30,053 nucleotides of DNA, taken from positions 1 to 30,053 of the forward strand of contig DKWX01000062.1 of NCBI GenBank assembly GCA_002491945.1, read 5' to 3'. The first letter of the stretch is position 1. Each line of letters opens with the position of its first letter. The notes beneath the pieces were generated by a model. It did no database searches, was not told where the DNA came from, and saw nothing but the letters and a program-made list of their open reading frames with translations. Source of the DNA: Porphyromonadaceae bacterium UBA7141. GTDB lineage: Bacteria > Bacteroidota > Bacteroidia > Bacteroidales > Muribaculaceae. A program made the translations under genes and the position numbers. Shown piece after piece: positions 7,023-14,506 of this stretch.

Positions 7023-9392
7023 TCAATCGGGTAAATTACAGCTGATTATGTGCAGTCGGCCTTCCTGTAGGCCGACGTGGGCGGTGCCCCCGTGCTTCAG
7101 TCGGCCGAAAAGAATCTCACGCATCAGCAGAGGTTTGAGCTGCGATGTGATGACGCGGTCGATCTCACGGGCTCCGTATTCGCGTGTGAACCCTTCTTCA
7201 AGCAGGTATCCGCGGGCCTCGGCCGCGAGGTTGAGAGTCACCTTCTTCGCCTCAAGCAGAGTTTGGAGCTGAGCCAGTTTCTTGTCGAGAATCAGCGAGG
7301 CCATATGGCGGTCCATGTCGTTGAATATGACAGTGGCCGTAAGACGGTTGAGGAACTCCGGCTTAAACGTGCGCTTCACCTCCCGCATCATCGCGTCGCC
7401 CGTCGTGACCCGACTCCCGAATCCCACACTGGCCTGCGAGGCATATTGAGCGCCGGCGTTGGATGTCATGATAAGCACAACGTTGCGGAAGTCAGCGCGG
7501 TTCCCCTTGTTGTCGGTCAGTCTGGCATAGTCCATCACCTGTAGAAGAATGTTGTAGATGTCGGAATGTGCCTTTTCAAGTTCATCGAGCAGCAGCACAC
7601 AGTCGGGATGCCTCCGGATAGCGTCGGTCAGCAGACCGCCGTCCTCATATCCCACGTATCCGGCCGGAGCACCGATAAGCTTTGCCACGGTATGCTTCTC
7701 GGTATATTCGCTCATATCGAATCGCACGAGTTCGACACCTAATTCACTGGCAAGTACCCTTGCCACTTCAGTCTTGCCTACACCCGTAGGCCCCACGAAG
7801 AGGAGCGATGCAAGCGGTTTTGACTCATCCGTCAGCCCGGCCTTCGCCATCATCACAGATTCGGCCACACGTCTCACAGCCTCGTCCTGACCGTATATGC
7901 TTGCTGCAATCCTCTCCGGGAGAGATTCGAGCTGCATGTCGTCGTCTGACTGCACGGCAAGAGTGTCCACCTTGCAGATTTTGGCAAGAATCTCCGATAC
8001 GGTGGATATGTCGACAGACTGCGGCGCCTCATCCTGCGGCAGAGGGTGGATGGCACGGTATGCCCCGGCCTCATCGATAAGGTCGATAGCCTTGTCGGGC
8101 AGGAATCTCTCATTTATATGCCGGGCGCTCATTCTTACGGCATATTCGATAGTGGCTTGGGGATAGACAACTCCGTGAAACTCCTCGTAGACCCCCTTGA
8201 GCTGCATAAGAATGTGGATTGCCTCCTCGACCGATGGTTCGGGCACATCAATCTGGCGGAAGCGACGGCTCAGCCCCTTGCTTCTGGCGAAGTGGCGCTT
8301 GTACTCGTCATATGTAGTGGAGCCGATGAATCTCAGACTGCCGTTCTCAAGATATGGCTTGAGCATGTTGGCAAGATCCATCGGACTTTCTCCCACGGCA
8401 CCGGTGCCTACGAGATTGTGTATCTCGTCGATATACAGGATTGCGTTGCTCTCCGCTGCCGCGCCCTCAAGAATCAGTCTGAGGCGTTTCTCCAGTTCAC
8501 CCCGGAACTGAGTCCCGGCCAGAAGCGACGACAGGTCAATCTGGTAGATACGTGCGCCCTGCAAGGCTTCAGGCACCTTCCCCTCGTTGATGAGGCGTGC
8601 CAGACCGTAGACGAGCGCCGTCTTTCCTACACCCGGTTCGCCCACATGGATGGGATTGTTCTTATCCTTTCGGCAGAGCACATGAATAGTGCGGGCCAGT
8701 TCTTCCTCACGTCCTATCAGCGGGTTGTGTCCCGTCAGCGAGTCATTGAGGCATGTCACGAGCTTATGCCATGATGCCTTCCCACCTTTGTGATGCTGTG
8801 ATTCAGATTCCCGGCCGGAGGGGAGTTCAATCTCGTCAGCCGGCACCCCGTCATTGTCGGAGTCAAGAATGAAAGATGACGAGTCCGGGTCGTCCGGGTT
8901 GTATATGTCCGGATAGCAAGAGGCCAGATTGTCGAGAAACTGCAGCATGAAGGTTCCTGTATCTCCATCGATAGCCTTCTGCAGGAGCCATGCTGCGGTA
9001 TTGTCGGGAAGATGGAGCAATGCACTGACGAGATGCTCGGGCATGACAGTGTCACGTCCGGCATTTGAGGCGGTCTCCGAGGCCTCTTCGAGCAGCGTCG
9101 CCATCTGGAATGAAGAATAGACATAACATTCTTCATCGGCTGAGACCTTTCGGCGTTGGTCGGCGCCCCTCCGCTGTTCCATCTCATCGAGACATCCGGT
9201 TACTTCGCTCAGGAGTTTGTCAGTGTCGGCGCCGAGATTGCCCAAAGTGTCGTAAAACGGCTTGAAATCCAGAAGCAAAACGGCAAGCAGATGCTCCGGA
9301 GTGACGTATTCATGGCGCATGTCGAAGGCGAGCCTGTGCATTTTGTACATCACGTGGCTGAGCAACGTGCTGAAATTGGGGACTTGTTCCAT
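7023..9392 (-). CDS. clpA: ATP-dependent Clp protease ATP-binding subunit ClpA
   Basis: This AAA+ unfoldase would form hexamers that feed substrates, including ClpS-delivered N-degron proteins, to ClpP. The 789-aa protein has an N-terminal Clp repeat domain (about 1-150, where ClpS docks) and an acidic linker (about 160-205). The first AAA module has Walker A GEPGVGKT at 251-258 and the Walker B region LYIDEIHNLVGTG. The second AAA module has GPTGVGKTEVA and LLLDELEKAH. The VGFGS segment, between the NAG of the second module and FKPEFLNRL, is where ClpA/ClpX carry the IGF/IGL loop that binds ClpP. No middle coiled coil is present, which separates it from ClpB and ClpC. clpS ends nine bases upstream and aat follows 30 bases downstream. 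Confidence 0.95.
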   Translation of the reverse strand: MEQVPNFSTLLSHVMYKMHRLAFDMRHEYVTPEHLLAVLLLDFKPFYDTLGNLGADTDKLLSEVTGCLDEMEQRRGADQRRKVSADEECYVYSSFQMATLLEEASETASNAGRDTVMPEHLVSALLHLPDNTAAWLLQKAIDGDTGTFMLQFLDNLASCYPDIYNPDDPDSSSFILDSDNDGVPADEIELPSGRESESQHHKGGKASWHKLVTCLNDSLTGHNPLIGREEELARTIHVLCRKDKNNPIHVGEPGVGKTALVYGLARLINEGKVPEALQGARIYQIDLSSLLAGTQFRGELEKRLRLILEGAAAESNAILYIDEIHNLVGTGAVGESPMDLANMLKPYLENGSLRFIGSTTYDEYKRHFARSKGLSRRFRQIDVPEPSVEEAIHILMQLKGVYEEFHGVVYPQATIEYAVRMSARHINERFLPDKAIDLIDEAGAYRAIHPLPQDEAPQSVDISTVSEILAKICKVDTLAVQSDDDMQLESLPERIAASIYGQDEAVRRVAESVMMAKAGLTDESKPLASLLFVGPTGVGKTEVARVLASELGVELVRFDMSEYTEKHTVAKLIGAPAGYVGYEDGGLLTDAIRRHPDCVLLLDELEKAHSDIYNILLQVMDYARLTDNKGNRADFRNVVLIMTSNAGAQYASQASVGFGSRVTTGDAMMREVKRTFKPEFLNRLTATVIFNDMDRHMASLILDKKLAQLQTLLEAKKVTLNLAAEARGYLLEEGFTREYGAREIDRVITSQLKPLLMREILFGRLKHGGTAHVGLQEGRLHIISCNLPD

Positions 9393-9401
9393 GTATTGAT
9401 A

Positions 9402-9698
9402 TTATTCCGGTTCGATGGTGATTTTGAGAGGGAATCCTTGAGCTCTGGCCATTTCAGTGGCCCGCATCGTGCGGGTCCGGGCCATGTCGAAAGAGTATGT
9501 GCCTACGGTGCTTTTCCCTTTGTGGTGGATATCAAGCATTATGTTATAGGCATCGTACTCTGATTTAAGGAATACCAGGATGAGTATCTCAATCACGAAA
9601 TCCATTGTAGTGAAGTCGTCGTTGTGGAAGACGACCTTGTAGTTTTTTGGTTCGCGTAAGCTTATCTTGCTGGATAAAGAAGACTGTTGATTTCCCAT
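9402..9698 (-). CDS. clpS: ATP-dependent Clp protease adaptor ClpS
   Basis: ClpS captures proteins with N-terminal Leu, Phe, Tyr or Trp and delivers them to ClpA. The 98-aa product shows the binding-pocket signature YKVVFHNDDFTTMDFV (NDD at 26-28) and the LDIHHKGKSTVGTYSFDMA stretch (HHKGK 58-62). These segments carry the family's N-degron and ClpA-contact residues. The reading frame is open much further upstream. I chose ATG 9698 because the product then has normal family length and begins with a short flexible tail before SLREPKNYKV. Seven bases upstream on the minus strand is TAAATTTG, a possible -7 promoter box, but it has no clear -33 partner and would make an almost leaderless mRNA. Confidence 0.93.
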   Translation of the reverse strand: MGNQQSSLSSKISLREPKNYKVVFHNDDFTTMDFVIEILILVFLKSEYDAYNIMLDIHHKGKSTVGTYSFDMARTRTMRATEMARAQGFPLKITIEPE

Positions 9699-9764
9699 AA
9701 TCTGCAAATTTAGCGAAAAAAGCCGACTATGAATGAAATCGCGGTTAAAAAAGGTGAGAGTTTG

Positions 9765-9796
9765 TTTGTATATGTCGGCGTGCCGTGCTATCTTTG
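9765..9796 (+). promoter_or_regulatory. Bacteroidota-type promoter for the YbjN-like gene
   Basis: TTTG at 9765-9768 and TATCTTTG at 9789-9796 are separated by 20 bp, matching the -33 TTTG / -7 TAnnTTTG consensus. A second TTTG sits at 9761. Transcription would begin near 9803, giving a leader of about 140 nt before ATG 9943. The leader holds a G-rich run (about 9828-9844). This lies in the 244-base divergent gap between clpS and the YbjN-like gene, which holds no other gene. Confidence 0.7.
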
Positions 9797-9942
9797 TAAG
9801 ACCGATCAGGGTGGTGGCAGTCCGTCGGGGGGGGAGAGGAGGGAGTGTGCGTTTGGTTGCTTGCCATAGATAAATAAACACAGGATGCCGTAAGCATTAC
9901 TGCGGCGTCCTGCAATGACTGATTGATAAGATACGATTATTT

Positions 9943-10575
9943 ATGATATCAATAATAGTTCTGTCGCTGCTTTTGGGCCTGATTGTCTATCGGCTCATTG
10001 CAGAGCGCAGGGAAAAGCGCAAAGAGCGCGAGGCTCTCGAATACTCCGGAGGAGAGGAGGCATCAGGTGATGAAGATGCAACACCCCCGGGAGACGCGGA
10101 TAAGGCGCCGACGCCTGATACGGCGGGACTGATGCTCCGCACGTTGCGGGCCATCGGCTGTCAGCCCGAACTTAAAGAGAGCGGAGAGGTAGAGGTAAAA
10201 TATCAGGGAGAGAATTTCGTCGTGATATTCGGAGGGGTAGAGGTGCGGATATGGGATCCGGGATGGTCGCAGATACGCTCCGACGACCCTGACCTGCCGC
10301 AGGTGCGGGAAGCCGTCAACAAGACTAATTTCAGTTATGGCACGACCGTGGTGATGACAGCTCCCGACAATGAGGGGACGATATGGTTTCATACGCGTCG
10401 CGATTTCCTTTTTCATGAAACGTTTCCTGACAATGAGGGCTTCCTGAAGAATATACTCGACTCTTTTTTCCGGGCCAAAGAGGAGGTGCGCAGCAATTTC
10501 GTAGAGATGCGCCGCAATGCCGCTGATGCTGCGTCACCCAATCCTGACATGGTGCGCTTCACCAATCTGAACTGA
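9943..10575 (+). CDS. Membrane-anchored YbjN-like protein
   Basis: The 210-aa protein begins with one hydrophobic helix (residues 1-19) followed by a basic stretch (ERREKRKERE). That predicts a cytoplasmic domain tethered to the inner membrane. A low-complexity acidic/proline linker (about 33-62) precedes a globular domain of about 130 residues. That domain runs from LMLRTLRAIGCQPELKESGE through YQGENFVVIFGG and ends near LDSFFRAKEEVRSNF. The pattern resembles the YbjN/type III secretion chaperone-like fold seen in many Bacteroidota unknown proteins. No catalytic residues are evident. It is divergent from clpS, with its own promoter. Function is unknown, and the family call is moderate because it rests on overall pattern. 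Confidence 0.6.
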   Translation: MISIIVLSLLLGLIVYRLIAERREKRKEREALEYSGGEEASGDEDATPPGDADKAPTPDTAGLMLRTLRAIGCQPELKESGEVEVKYQGENFVVIFGGVEVRIWDPGWSQIRSDDPDLPQVREAVNKTNFSYGTTVVMTAPDNEGTIWFHTRRDFLFHETFPDNEGFLKNILDSFFRAKEEVRSNFVEMRRNAADAASPNPDMVRFTNLN

Positions 10576-10626
10576 GCGGGAGGGGGAGTGGTGAGTCCGG
10601 AAGCGAAACATTTTCTTGATTATGTT

Positions 10627-10711
10627 GATATGTTTATATTCTCCTTCACTCCGCACCGGAATCGACTAAAAACAATCCCGCATATTGTATAAATTACATT
10701 TTAACATTTGC
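10627..10711 (+). repeat. Right half of the MITE-like interspersed repeat
   Basis: GATATGTTTATATTCTCCTT, CACTCCGCACCGGAATCGAC, TAAAAACAATCCCGCATATT and GTATAAATTACATTTTAACA match 12042-12129 nearly base for base. The left half is absent. It ends with ATTTGCTTAT a few bases before the SIMPL start codon at 10716, so it supplies the whole leader of that gene. Confidence 0.75.
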
Positions 10712-10715
10712 TTAT

Positions 10716-11390
10716 ATGAGAAAATTAATTCTTTCGGCAGCCATAATGCTGATCTCTGCCATTGCCGGACACGCAGAGGGAGCAGGGTCTCCAGTGATTG
10801 AGGTGACAGGTTCGGCGACAATGAATATCATCCCCAACCGTATCACAATAGAGATAGGGATGGAAGAGTATTACACGCATAAGGCTTCAGGCGACAGCAC
10901 CCTTGTAAGGCTCTCCGATATCGAGAATGATGTCCGCAGGACACTCCGCGAGGCGGGAGTTCCAGACTCTCATATAGTAGTTTCGGATTTAGGCAACTAC
11001 CGCAACCGGGATATGTCATCGACATTCCTTATGGCAAAGCGCCTGTCGGCAACAGTCGATGACTTCAACCGGATAGAGCGTATATCCGACCTCCTTGACC
11101 GCAAGGGCATTGTATGCTTCAATATCACGAAGATTGACAACTCCAACATGGAGCAATACAACTGTCAGGGACTTAGAGCCGCTCTTGACGCAGCACGGCA
11201 GAAAGCAGAGTTCATCGCCGAGAACGAAGGGGTGAAACTGCTGATGCCTTATGAGATAGTCGAGACGACCAACGAGCCGTCAATGTATTCTACATTCAGC
11301 AATGTGGCCTATGACACTGGTTCCGGCATTGAGAGCATTCGTCGCATCGTGCGCCGTTACAGTGTTAAAGTGCGTTATCTCTTTCAGTGA
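10716..11390 (+). CDS. Secreted SIMPL (DUF541) domain protein
   Basis: The 224-aa protein carries a classical signal peptide (MRKLILSAAIMLISAIAGHA, cleavage near residue 20). The rest is a SIMPL domain: it opens with PVIEVTGSATMNIIPNRITIEIG and includes an alternating repeat of the type DFNRIERISDLLDRKGI. The domain continues with RAALDAARQKAEFIAENEGVKL and a strand-rich tail. SIMPL proteins (BP26-like) form periplasmic or surface oligomeric channels or scaffolds. Some have been linked to envelope stress, but a function here cannot be read from the sequence. The start lies five bases after an interspersed repeat copy and there is no obvious promoter inside it. The helical unknown gene follows 12 bases later, so the two are probably co-transcribed. 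Confidence 0.8.
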   Translation: MRKLILSAAIMLISAIAGHAEGAGSPVIEVTGSATMNIIPNRITIEIGMEEYYTHKASGDSTLVRLSDIENDVRRTLREAGVPDSHIVVSDLGNYRNRDMSSTFLMAKRLSATVDDFNRIERISDLLDRKGIVCFNITKIDNSNMEQYNCQGLRAALDAARQKAEFIAENEGVKLLMPYEIVETTNEPSMYSTFSNVAYDTGSGIESIRRIVRRYSVKVRYLFQ

Positions 11391-11402
11391 AACGGCAACG
11401 GT

Positions 11403-11930
11403 ATGAATATCGGGCAACTGTTATTGCAGAAAATCAACCTTCCGCAAATCAAGAGCGTGGTTTCATGGGCTTCTGGCTCACAGGATAACTTGACCATGCT
11501 TTGGCATTTTGTCCGGTCGGACGACAGGAGAACAAGTGTGAACGCGCTTTGGGTCATGACCCATCTGCCGGAAGCGGACGCTGAATGGCTGTTGTCATTG
11601 CGCGATGAGATGATTGATATGCTGCTGACCGAGATGGGCACAAGCAAGAAGCGTATGCTTCTCCAGCTTCTGAGAGAGCAGGAATATGATGCGTACGACA
11701 TACGGACAGACTTCCTCGACTACTGCATGTCGAAAATCAATTCCGAGTGTGAGCCATACGCTGTCAGATGTTTCAGCATATATACTGCATTTAAGATGTG
11801 CCGACATTTCCCCGAACTTCTTGCCGAATTGGATGAACATCTTGACATGATGCGGTATCAGACCCTCTCGCCGGGGCTTAGAAGCGCACTCCGGCAGACG
11901 AAATCAAAAATCAACAAACTAAATAAATGA
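11403..11930 (+). CDS. Uncharacterised helical protein (HEAT-like character)
   Basis: I do not recognise this 175-aa protein. It is almost entirely alpha-helical in character, with recurring amphipathic helices such as DDRRTSVNALWVMTHL, EEMGTSKKRMLLQLLR-like segments and YAVRCFSIYTAFKMCRHFPEL. The spacing suggests three or four HEAT-like helix pairs. No signal peptide, membrane segment, metal site or nucleotide-binding motif is visible, so it is probably a cytoplasmic scaffold or binding protein. The start ATG 11403 is 12 bases after the SIMPL stop, which suggests an operon. A full copy of the interspersed repeat begins about 15 bases after its stop. Confidence 0.65.
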   Translation: MNIGQLLLQKINLPQIKSVVSWASGSQDNLTMLWHFVRSDDRRTSVNALWVMTHLPEADAEWLLSLRDEMIDMLLTEMGTSKKRMLLQLLREQEYDAYDIRTDFLDYCMSKINSECEPYAVRCFSIYTAFKMCRHFPELLAELDEHLDMMRYQTLSPGLRSALRQTKSKINKLNK

Positions 11931-11944
11931 TGAAAAAGCGAGTA

Positions 11945-12130
11945 ATAAGCAAGTGTTAAATTTAACCGATAGTAATTGAAATGGAATCTTTTATACAATC
12001 TGCGGCTTCTTTTTTGCCGCTTCCGGCTTGTCGCTGAGTCGGATATGTTTATATTCTCCTTCACTCCGCACCGGAATCGACTAAAAAACGATCCCGTATA
12101 TTGTATAAATTAAATTTTAACACTTACTCA
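11945..12130 (+). repeat. Full-length MITE-like interspersed repeat (about 180 bp)
   Basis: The ends are terminal inverted repeats: ATAAGCAAGTGTTAAATTTA on the left and TTAAATTTTAACACTTAC on the right. Subterminal inverted segments are TTTATACAATCTGCGG and CCCGTATATTGTATAAA. The centre contains a small GCGGC...GCCGC stem and CACTCCGCACCGGAATCGAC. No ORF is inside. Other copies: 4577-4686 (inverted), 10627-10711 (right half) and 3070-3118 (left half). This explains the 211-base gap between 11930 and 12142. Confidence 0.75.
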
Positions 12131-12141
12131 CCTGAAAACAA

Positions 12142-12429
12142 ATGGAAGATAAGAGACTGACCCCCTTTGCAGATGCTCCCGACACGGCAGTAATCACATG
12201 TCGCCATGTGACAGACGATGGCGCACCTGTGCTTTATGTATCACATGACGAGGATGACGGCATGTGGCAATTTCTGTGTGGCGGAGAGCATTCTGAAGAT
12301 GAAGCCAGAATCGTCTCTCTGAGATATATTTATGAGCTTGACAATTCGCTCGGTTTGCTGAAGGATTTACCTTGCGGCTGTTATGCGGAAAGGGAATCTC
12401 TGTCAGATGAGTGGAGCGTGAACAGCTAA
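12142..12429 (+). CDS. Small acidic DUF2185-like protein
   Basis: This 95-aa soluble protein is rich in Asp and Glu. The core motif VITCRHVTDDGAPVLYVSHD, then MWQFLCGGEHSEDEARIVSL, and a closing LPCGCYAER resemble short DUF2185-type proteins. Some of those are grouped with immunity-like proteins in polymorphic toxin systems. That assignment is from memory of the pattern and is tentative. No signal peptide or membrane segment is present. The start lies 12 bases after a repeat element, which therefore forms its leader. Several small genes follow closely on the same strand. Confidence 0.55.
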   Translation: MEDKRLTPFADAPDTAVITCRHVTDDGAPVLYVSHDEDDGMWQFLCGGEHSEDEARIVSLRYIYELDNSLGLLKDLPCGCYAERESLSDEWSVNS

Positions 12430-12439
12430 ACAAGAAGAG

Positions 12440-12541
12440 ATGACAAAGACTATCGCTCCACTTGAAATCTCGCCAAAAGACCGTGATACCTTTATCGCAC
12501 ATCTTAAATCATTTAACCCCGATATAGAAATATCATGTTGA
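12440..12541 (+). CDS. Very short ORF (33 aa), possibly a gene remnant
   Basis: ATG 12440 is preceded by AAGAAGAG, a fair ribosome-binding site. The ORF encodes 33 residues beginning MTKTIAPLEISPKDRDTF and its TGA overlaps the start of the next gene (ATG 12535) by seven bases. The reading resembles the beginning of a longer cytosolic protein that has been cut off, but I cannot name it. It may act only in translational coupling of the downstream membrane protein. Confidence 0.35.
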   Translation: MTKTIAPLEISPKDRDTFIAHLKSFNPDIEISC

Positions 12542-12756
12542 GCAATAGAGTAAAACGGAATATATGGCTGACGCTTACTGTCATGTCGGCTATATGTATA
12601 CCGGATAGAGCCGCACGAGTGGCAGATGGTTCTATTGAATGGTGGCAACCTTTCAGTGCTGCTATCATAGCGATACGTTGTTATAGATTTTACACTGCGT
12701 ATCGAAAGCAGATGAGACAAGGCAATTTATTTGGACGTGTCAAGATATTCAAATGA
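12535..12756 (+). CDS. Small membrane protein
   Basis: A 73-aa basic protein with a hydrophobic N-terminal segment (IWLTLTVMSAICI) and a second, weaker one around WWQPFSAAIIAIRCYRF, ending in a charged tail. I do not recognise the family. It overlaps the 33-aa ORF upstream and shares an ATGA overlap with the next gene. That arrangement suggests a translationally coupled series of small membrane proteins (12535-12986) leading into the YjbR gene. Confidence 0.5.
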   Translation: MLSNRVKRNIWLTLTVMSAICIPDRAARVADGSIEWWQPFSAAIIAIRCYRFYTAYRKQMRQGNLFGRVKIFK

Positions 12757-12986
12757 TACAGATTGGCAGATATAAATTAGGTTTTGCTCCGCTGTCGATG
12801 ATTGTTGTTTTCATCGTTCTATCGGGATGCGCCATATTCACGGCTTTTCAGCAAGCGCGACCGGAATGGCCTATGCCATTGTCTCACATCATTATAATTA
12901 ATGAGGGAATGGCTCTGTTGGCAACTCTCGTTTATGGCATATTTGTACACTTCGCTATCGCTGTCATCAGCAGACTAAGGAAATGA
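12753..12986 (+). CDS. Small two-helix membrane protein
   Basis: A 77-aa protein with two clear transmembrane helices: residues about 10-32 (FAPLSMIVVFIVLSGCAIFT) and about 45-72 (the MALLATLVYGIFVHFAIAVI region). A short exposed loop rich in Pro and Trp lies between them. It begins in an ATGA overlap with the preceding gene and ends in an ATGA overlap with the YjbR gene, so all three are translationally coupled. Function is unknown, and no residues point to transport or enzymatic activity. Confidence 0.55.
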   Translation: MIQIGRYKLGFAPLSMIVVFIVLSGCAIFTAFQQARPEWPMPLSHIIIINEGMALLATLVYGIFVHFAIAVISRLRK

Positions 12987-13396
12987 ATATCGGGGAGTTT
13001 AGGAATTATTGTCTGTCAATGGATGGGGTGACGGAGAAGACTCACTTCGGTAAGTTTTCCCGCCGTTATGACTCGCTGCCGGTATTCTATGTGCTCGGAC
13101 ATATGTTCTGCATAGCTGATATGGACGACTTTACATCGGTGTCGTTCCGTTCTGCCGAGGAAGATATTGCGAGGATTACGGAGCGATATTCAGCAGTGAC
13201 CACTCCGGTAAACAAGGCGATGAAGTTCTGGCTGAGAGTGAACCTCAATGAAGATATGCCCGACAGCGAGATATATTCCTGTGTCCGTCGTGCCTACGAG
13301 ATAATCAAAGAGAAATATTCAAAAACGAAAAGTTATGAGACAGATGAGAAAAGTGCAGCGTCAGCGAGATGCGGCATGGGCGTTGGAGGTGTTTGA
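12983..13396 (+). CDS. MmcQ/YjbR family protein
   Basis: The 137-aa product opens with NIGEFRNYCLSMDGVTEKTHFG, the classic start of the MmcQ/YjbR (CyaY-like fold) family. It continues with MFCIADMDDFTSVSFRSAEE and a C-terminal SYEIIKEKY-like helix. Members are often called DNA-binding by fold, but no function is firmly known. The last 20 or so residues (after KEKYSKTK) do not look family-like and run 62 bases into the next gene in another frame. The original stop may therefore have been lost through a small frameshift near 13330. The start overlaps the preceding small membrane gene by four bases. Confidence 0.8.
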   Translation: MNIGEFRNYCLSMDGVTEKTHFGKFSRRYDSLPVFYVLGHMFCIADMDDFTSVSFRSAEEDIARITERYSAVTTPVNKAMKFWLRVNLNEDMPDSEIYSCVRRAYEIIKEKYSKTKSYETDEKSAASARCGMGVGGV

Positions 13397-13817
13397 CAAG
13401 GCTCCATATGTCACGGTAAGTATGACTCGGCCTGACAGCTCTCCGTATGGATTGCCGTTGTCGCTTGTCCGTAGCGGCGATGACCGTTTTTATTTCCACT
13501 GTGCCGATGGGGGTGAAAAGCTCGACTGTCTGAAAGTCAATCCTGTGGTCAGCTTGTCGGCTGTGAGCAGATGCACACCCAGGTTTGAGGAGGATAAACA
13601 GAACTTCACAGAGTATTACCATTCAGCCGTAGCCCTCGGCAGGGCTGAGATTGTAGAGGATGATTGCGAGAAGATTGAGGCTCTGCGCTTGCTTTGTGAG
13701 CGTTTTCTCCCGAAGTTCATGGAGCATTTCGATGATGCCATCGCCCGAAGCCTGTCAAGAACCACAGTCGTAAGGATAACTCTCACCGAGCCTCCGGTCG
13801 GAAAGTGCAAACCGTAA
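13335..13817 (+). CDS. Pyridoxamine 5'-phosphate oxidase-fold flavoprotein (NimA-like)
   Basis: This 160-aa protein has the split-barrel FMN-binding fold found in NimA-like and related PNPOx-family proteins. Supporting segments are an APYVTVSMTRPD strand pair, YGLPLSLVRSGDDRFYFHCA, the helix EKLDCLKVNPVVSLSAV and the acidic helical region after SAVALGRAEIVEDD. Related proteins bind FMN or haem and can reduce nitroimidazoles, but the natural substrate here is unknown. The start is ATG 13335 or 13344, inside the 3' end of the YjbR gene. It stops five bases before the AspT-like fragment, so the downstream boundary coincides with the edge of a decayed region. Confidence 0.75.
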   Translation: MRQMRKVQRQRDAAWALEVFDKAPYVTVSMTRPDSSPYGLPLSLVRSGDDRFYFHCADGGEKLDCLKVNPVVSLSAVSRCTPRFEEDKQNFTEYYHSAVALGRAEIVEDDCEKIEALRLLCERFLPKFMEHFDDAIARSLSRTTVVRITLTEPPVGKCKP

Positions 13818-13821
13818 CCTT

Positions 13822-13992
13822 GGCTGCGTGGCCGGTAGCCGCAACGCGGTGGCGGCATTGGGCGCGATTCAGGACAGTCTTGACAGCACGCTCCCCGTTA
13901 TGGGGTATACCGTGACATACGCCGTGGGCAGTGTGGACATGATTCTGTCAGGCATGATATCACATCACAAAAGAAAACTATGGCAGGCTTGA
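13822..13992 (+). pseudogene. C-terminal fragment of an AspT/YidE-type transporter
   Basis: In one frame, with no start codon, the sequence reads GCVAGSRNAVAALGAIQD, then LPVMGYTVTYAVGSVDMI. This resembles the last membrane repeat of AspT/YidE aspartate-alanine-exchanger-family transporters, whose C-terminal half has a GYT-TYAVGN-LLT-like stretch. Only about 45 residues are recognisable before the reading runs into unrelated sequence and a stop at 13990. The rest of the gene is missing. The call is by pattern memory and moderate. Confidence 0.5.
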
Positions 13993-14382
13993 GGTCGTTG
14001 AGGACGGAGGCACTCTCGATGAGGAGATATTCAGTGTGCTTCACGATAAGAACGAGGACATTCGTGGCCTCAGGCAGCTTGCAATCTACGGGTGTAAAGG
14101 CATGGCGGCATACGCCCGCCACGCGCTGCTTTGGCGCTGAAAGACGCGCTCGGCCTTAAGAGCGTCAACGACCTGCCGATTGTATATAATATCGCGTGGT
14201 ATGAGCAGAAGGCGGTGATAGTCTTGCTTGCCCTGTTAAGTCTCGGGATCCGGAATATCCACACCGGTCCCACACTGCCGGCCTACTTTACCCCGGATAT
14301 TCTCAAAGTGCTCCGTGAGAAATTCAACATCGGCACTATATCGACTGTTGATGACGACATTGCCAATCTGATAGACACATGA
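13979..14382 (+). pseudogene. hcp: Decayed hydroxylamine reductase (hybrid cluster protein) gene
   Basis: Two pieces of an Hcp protein can be read. Frame A (13979-14140) gives DIRGLRQLAIYGCKGMAAYA, from the N-terminal half of the family. Frame B (14134-14382) gives ALKDALGLKSVNDLPIVY, YEQKAVIVLLALLSLGIRNI and HTGPTLPAYF, the C-terminal end. Normal Hcp has about 540-550 residues. The N-terminal iron-sulfur cysteines and roughly 300 central residues are absent, and the two pieces are out of frame at about 14125-14140. The gene therefore cannot make a working enzyme. Confidence 0.85.
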
Positions 14383-14506
14383 CCTGCCATGACTTCATGT
14401 GAAGAAGCCGATTGATTGACAGATGCATTATCGGCTTGGACGCGCGAAAATATGTCCGGCTCTTACCTCGTGGCAGGAGCCGGATTTGGAACAAATAATA
14501 AGGAAT

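Noticed and set aside
8046..8774. 242-aa plus-strand ORF opposite clpA
   Set aside because: Antisense shadow of highly conserved AAA+ coding sequence, no start signal, no recognisable protein.
10627..12130. Repeat copies as a riboswitch upstream of two genes
   Set aside because: Copies occur in both orientations, truncated and after unrelated genes, which fits an interspersed element better than a ligand-binding leader.
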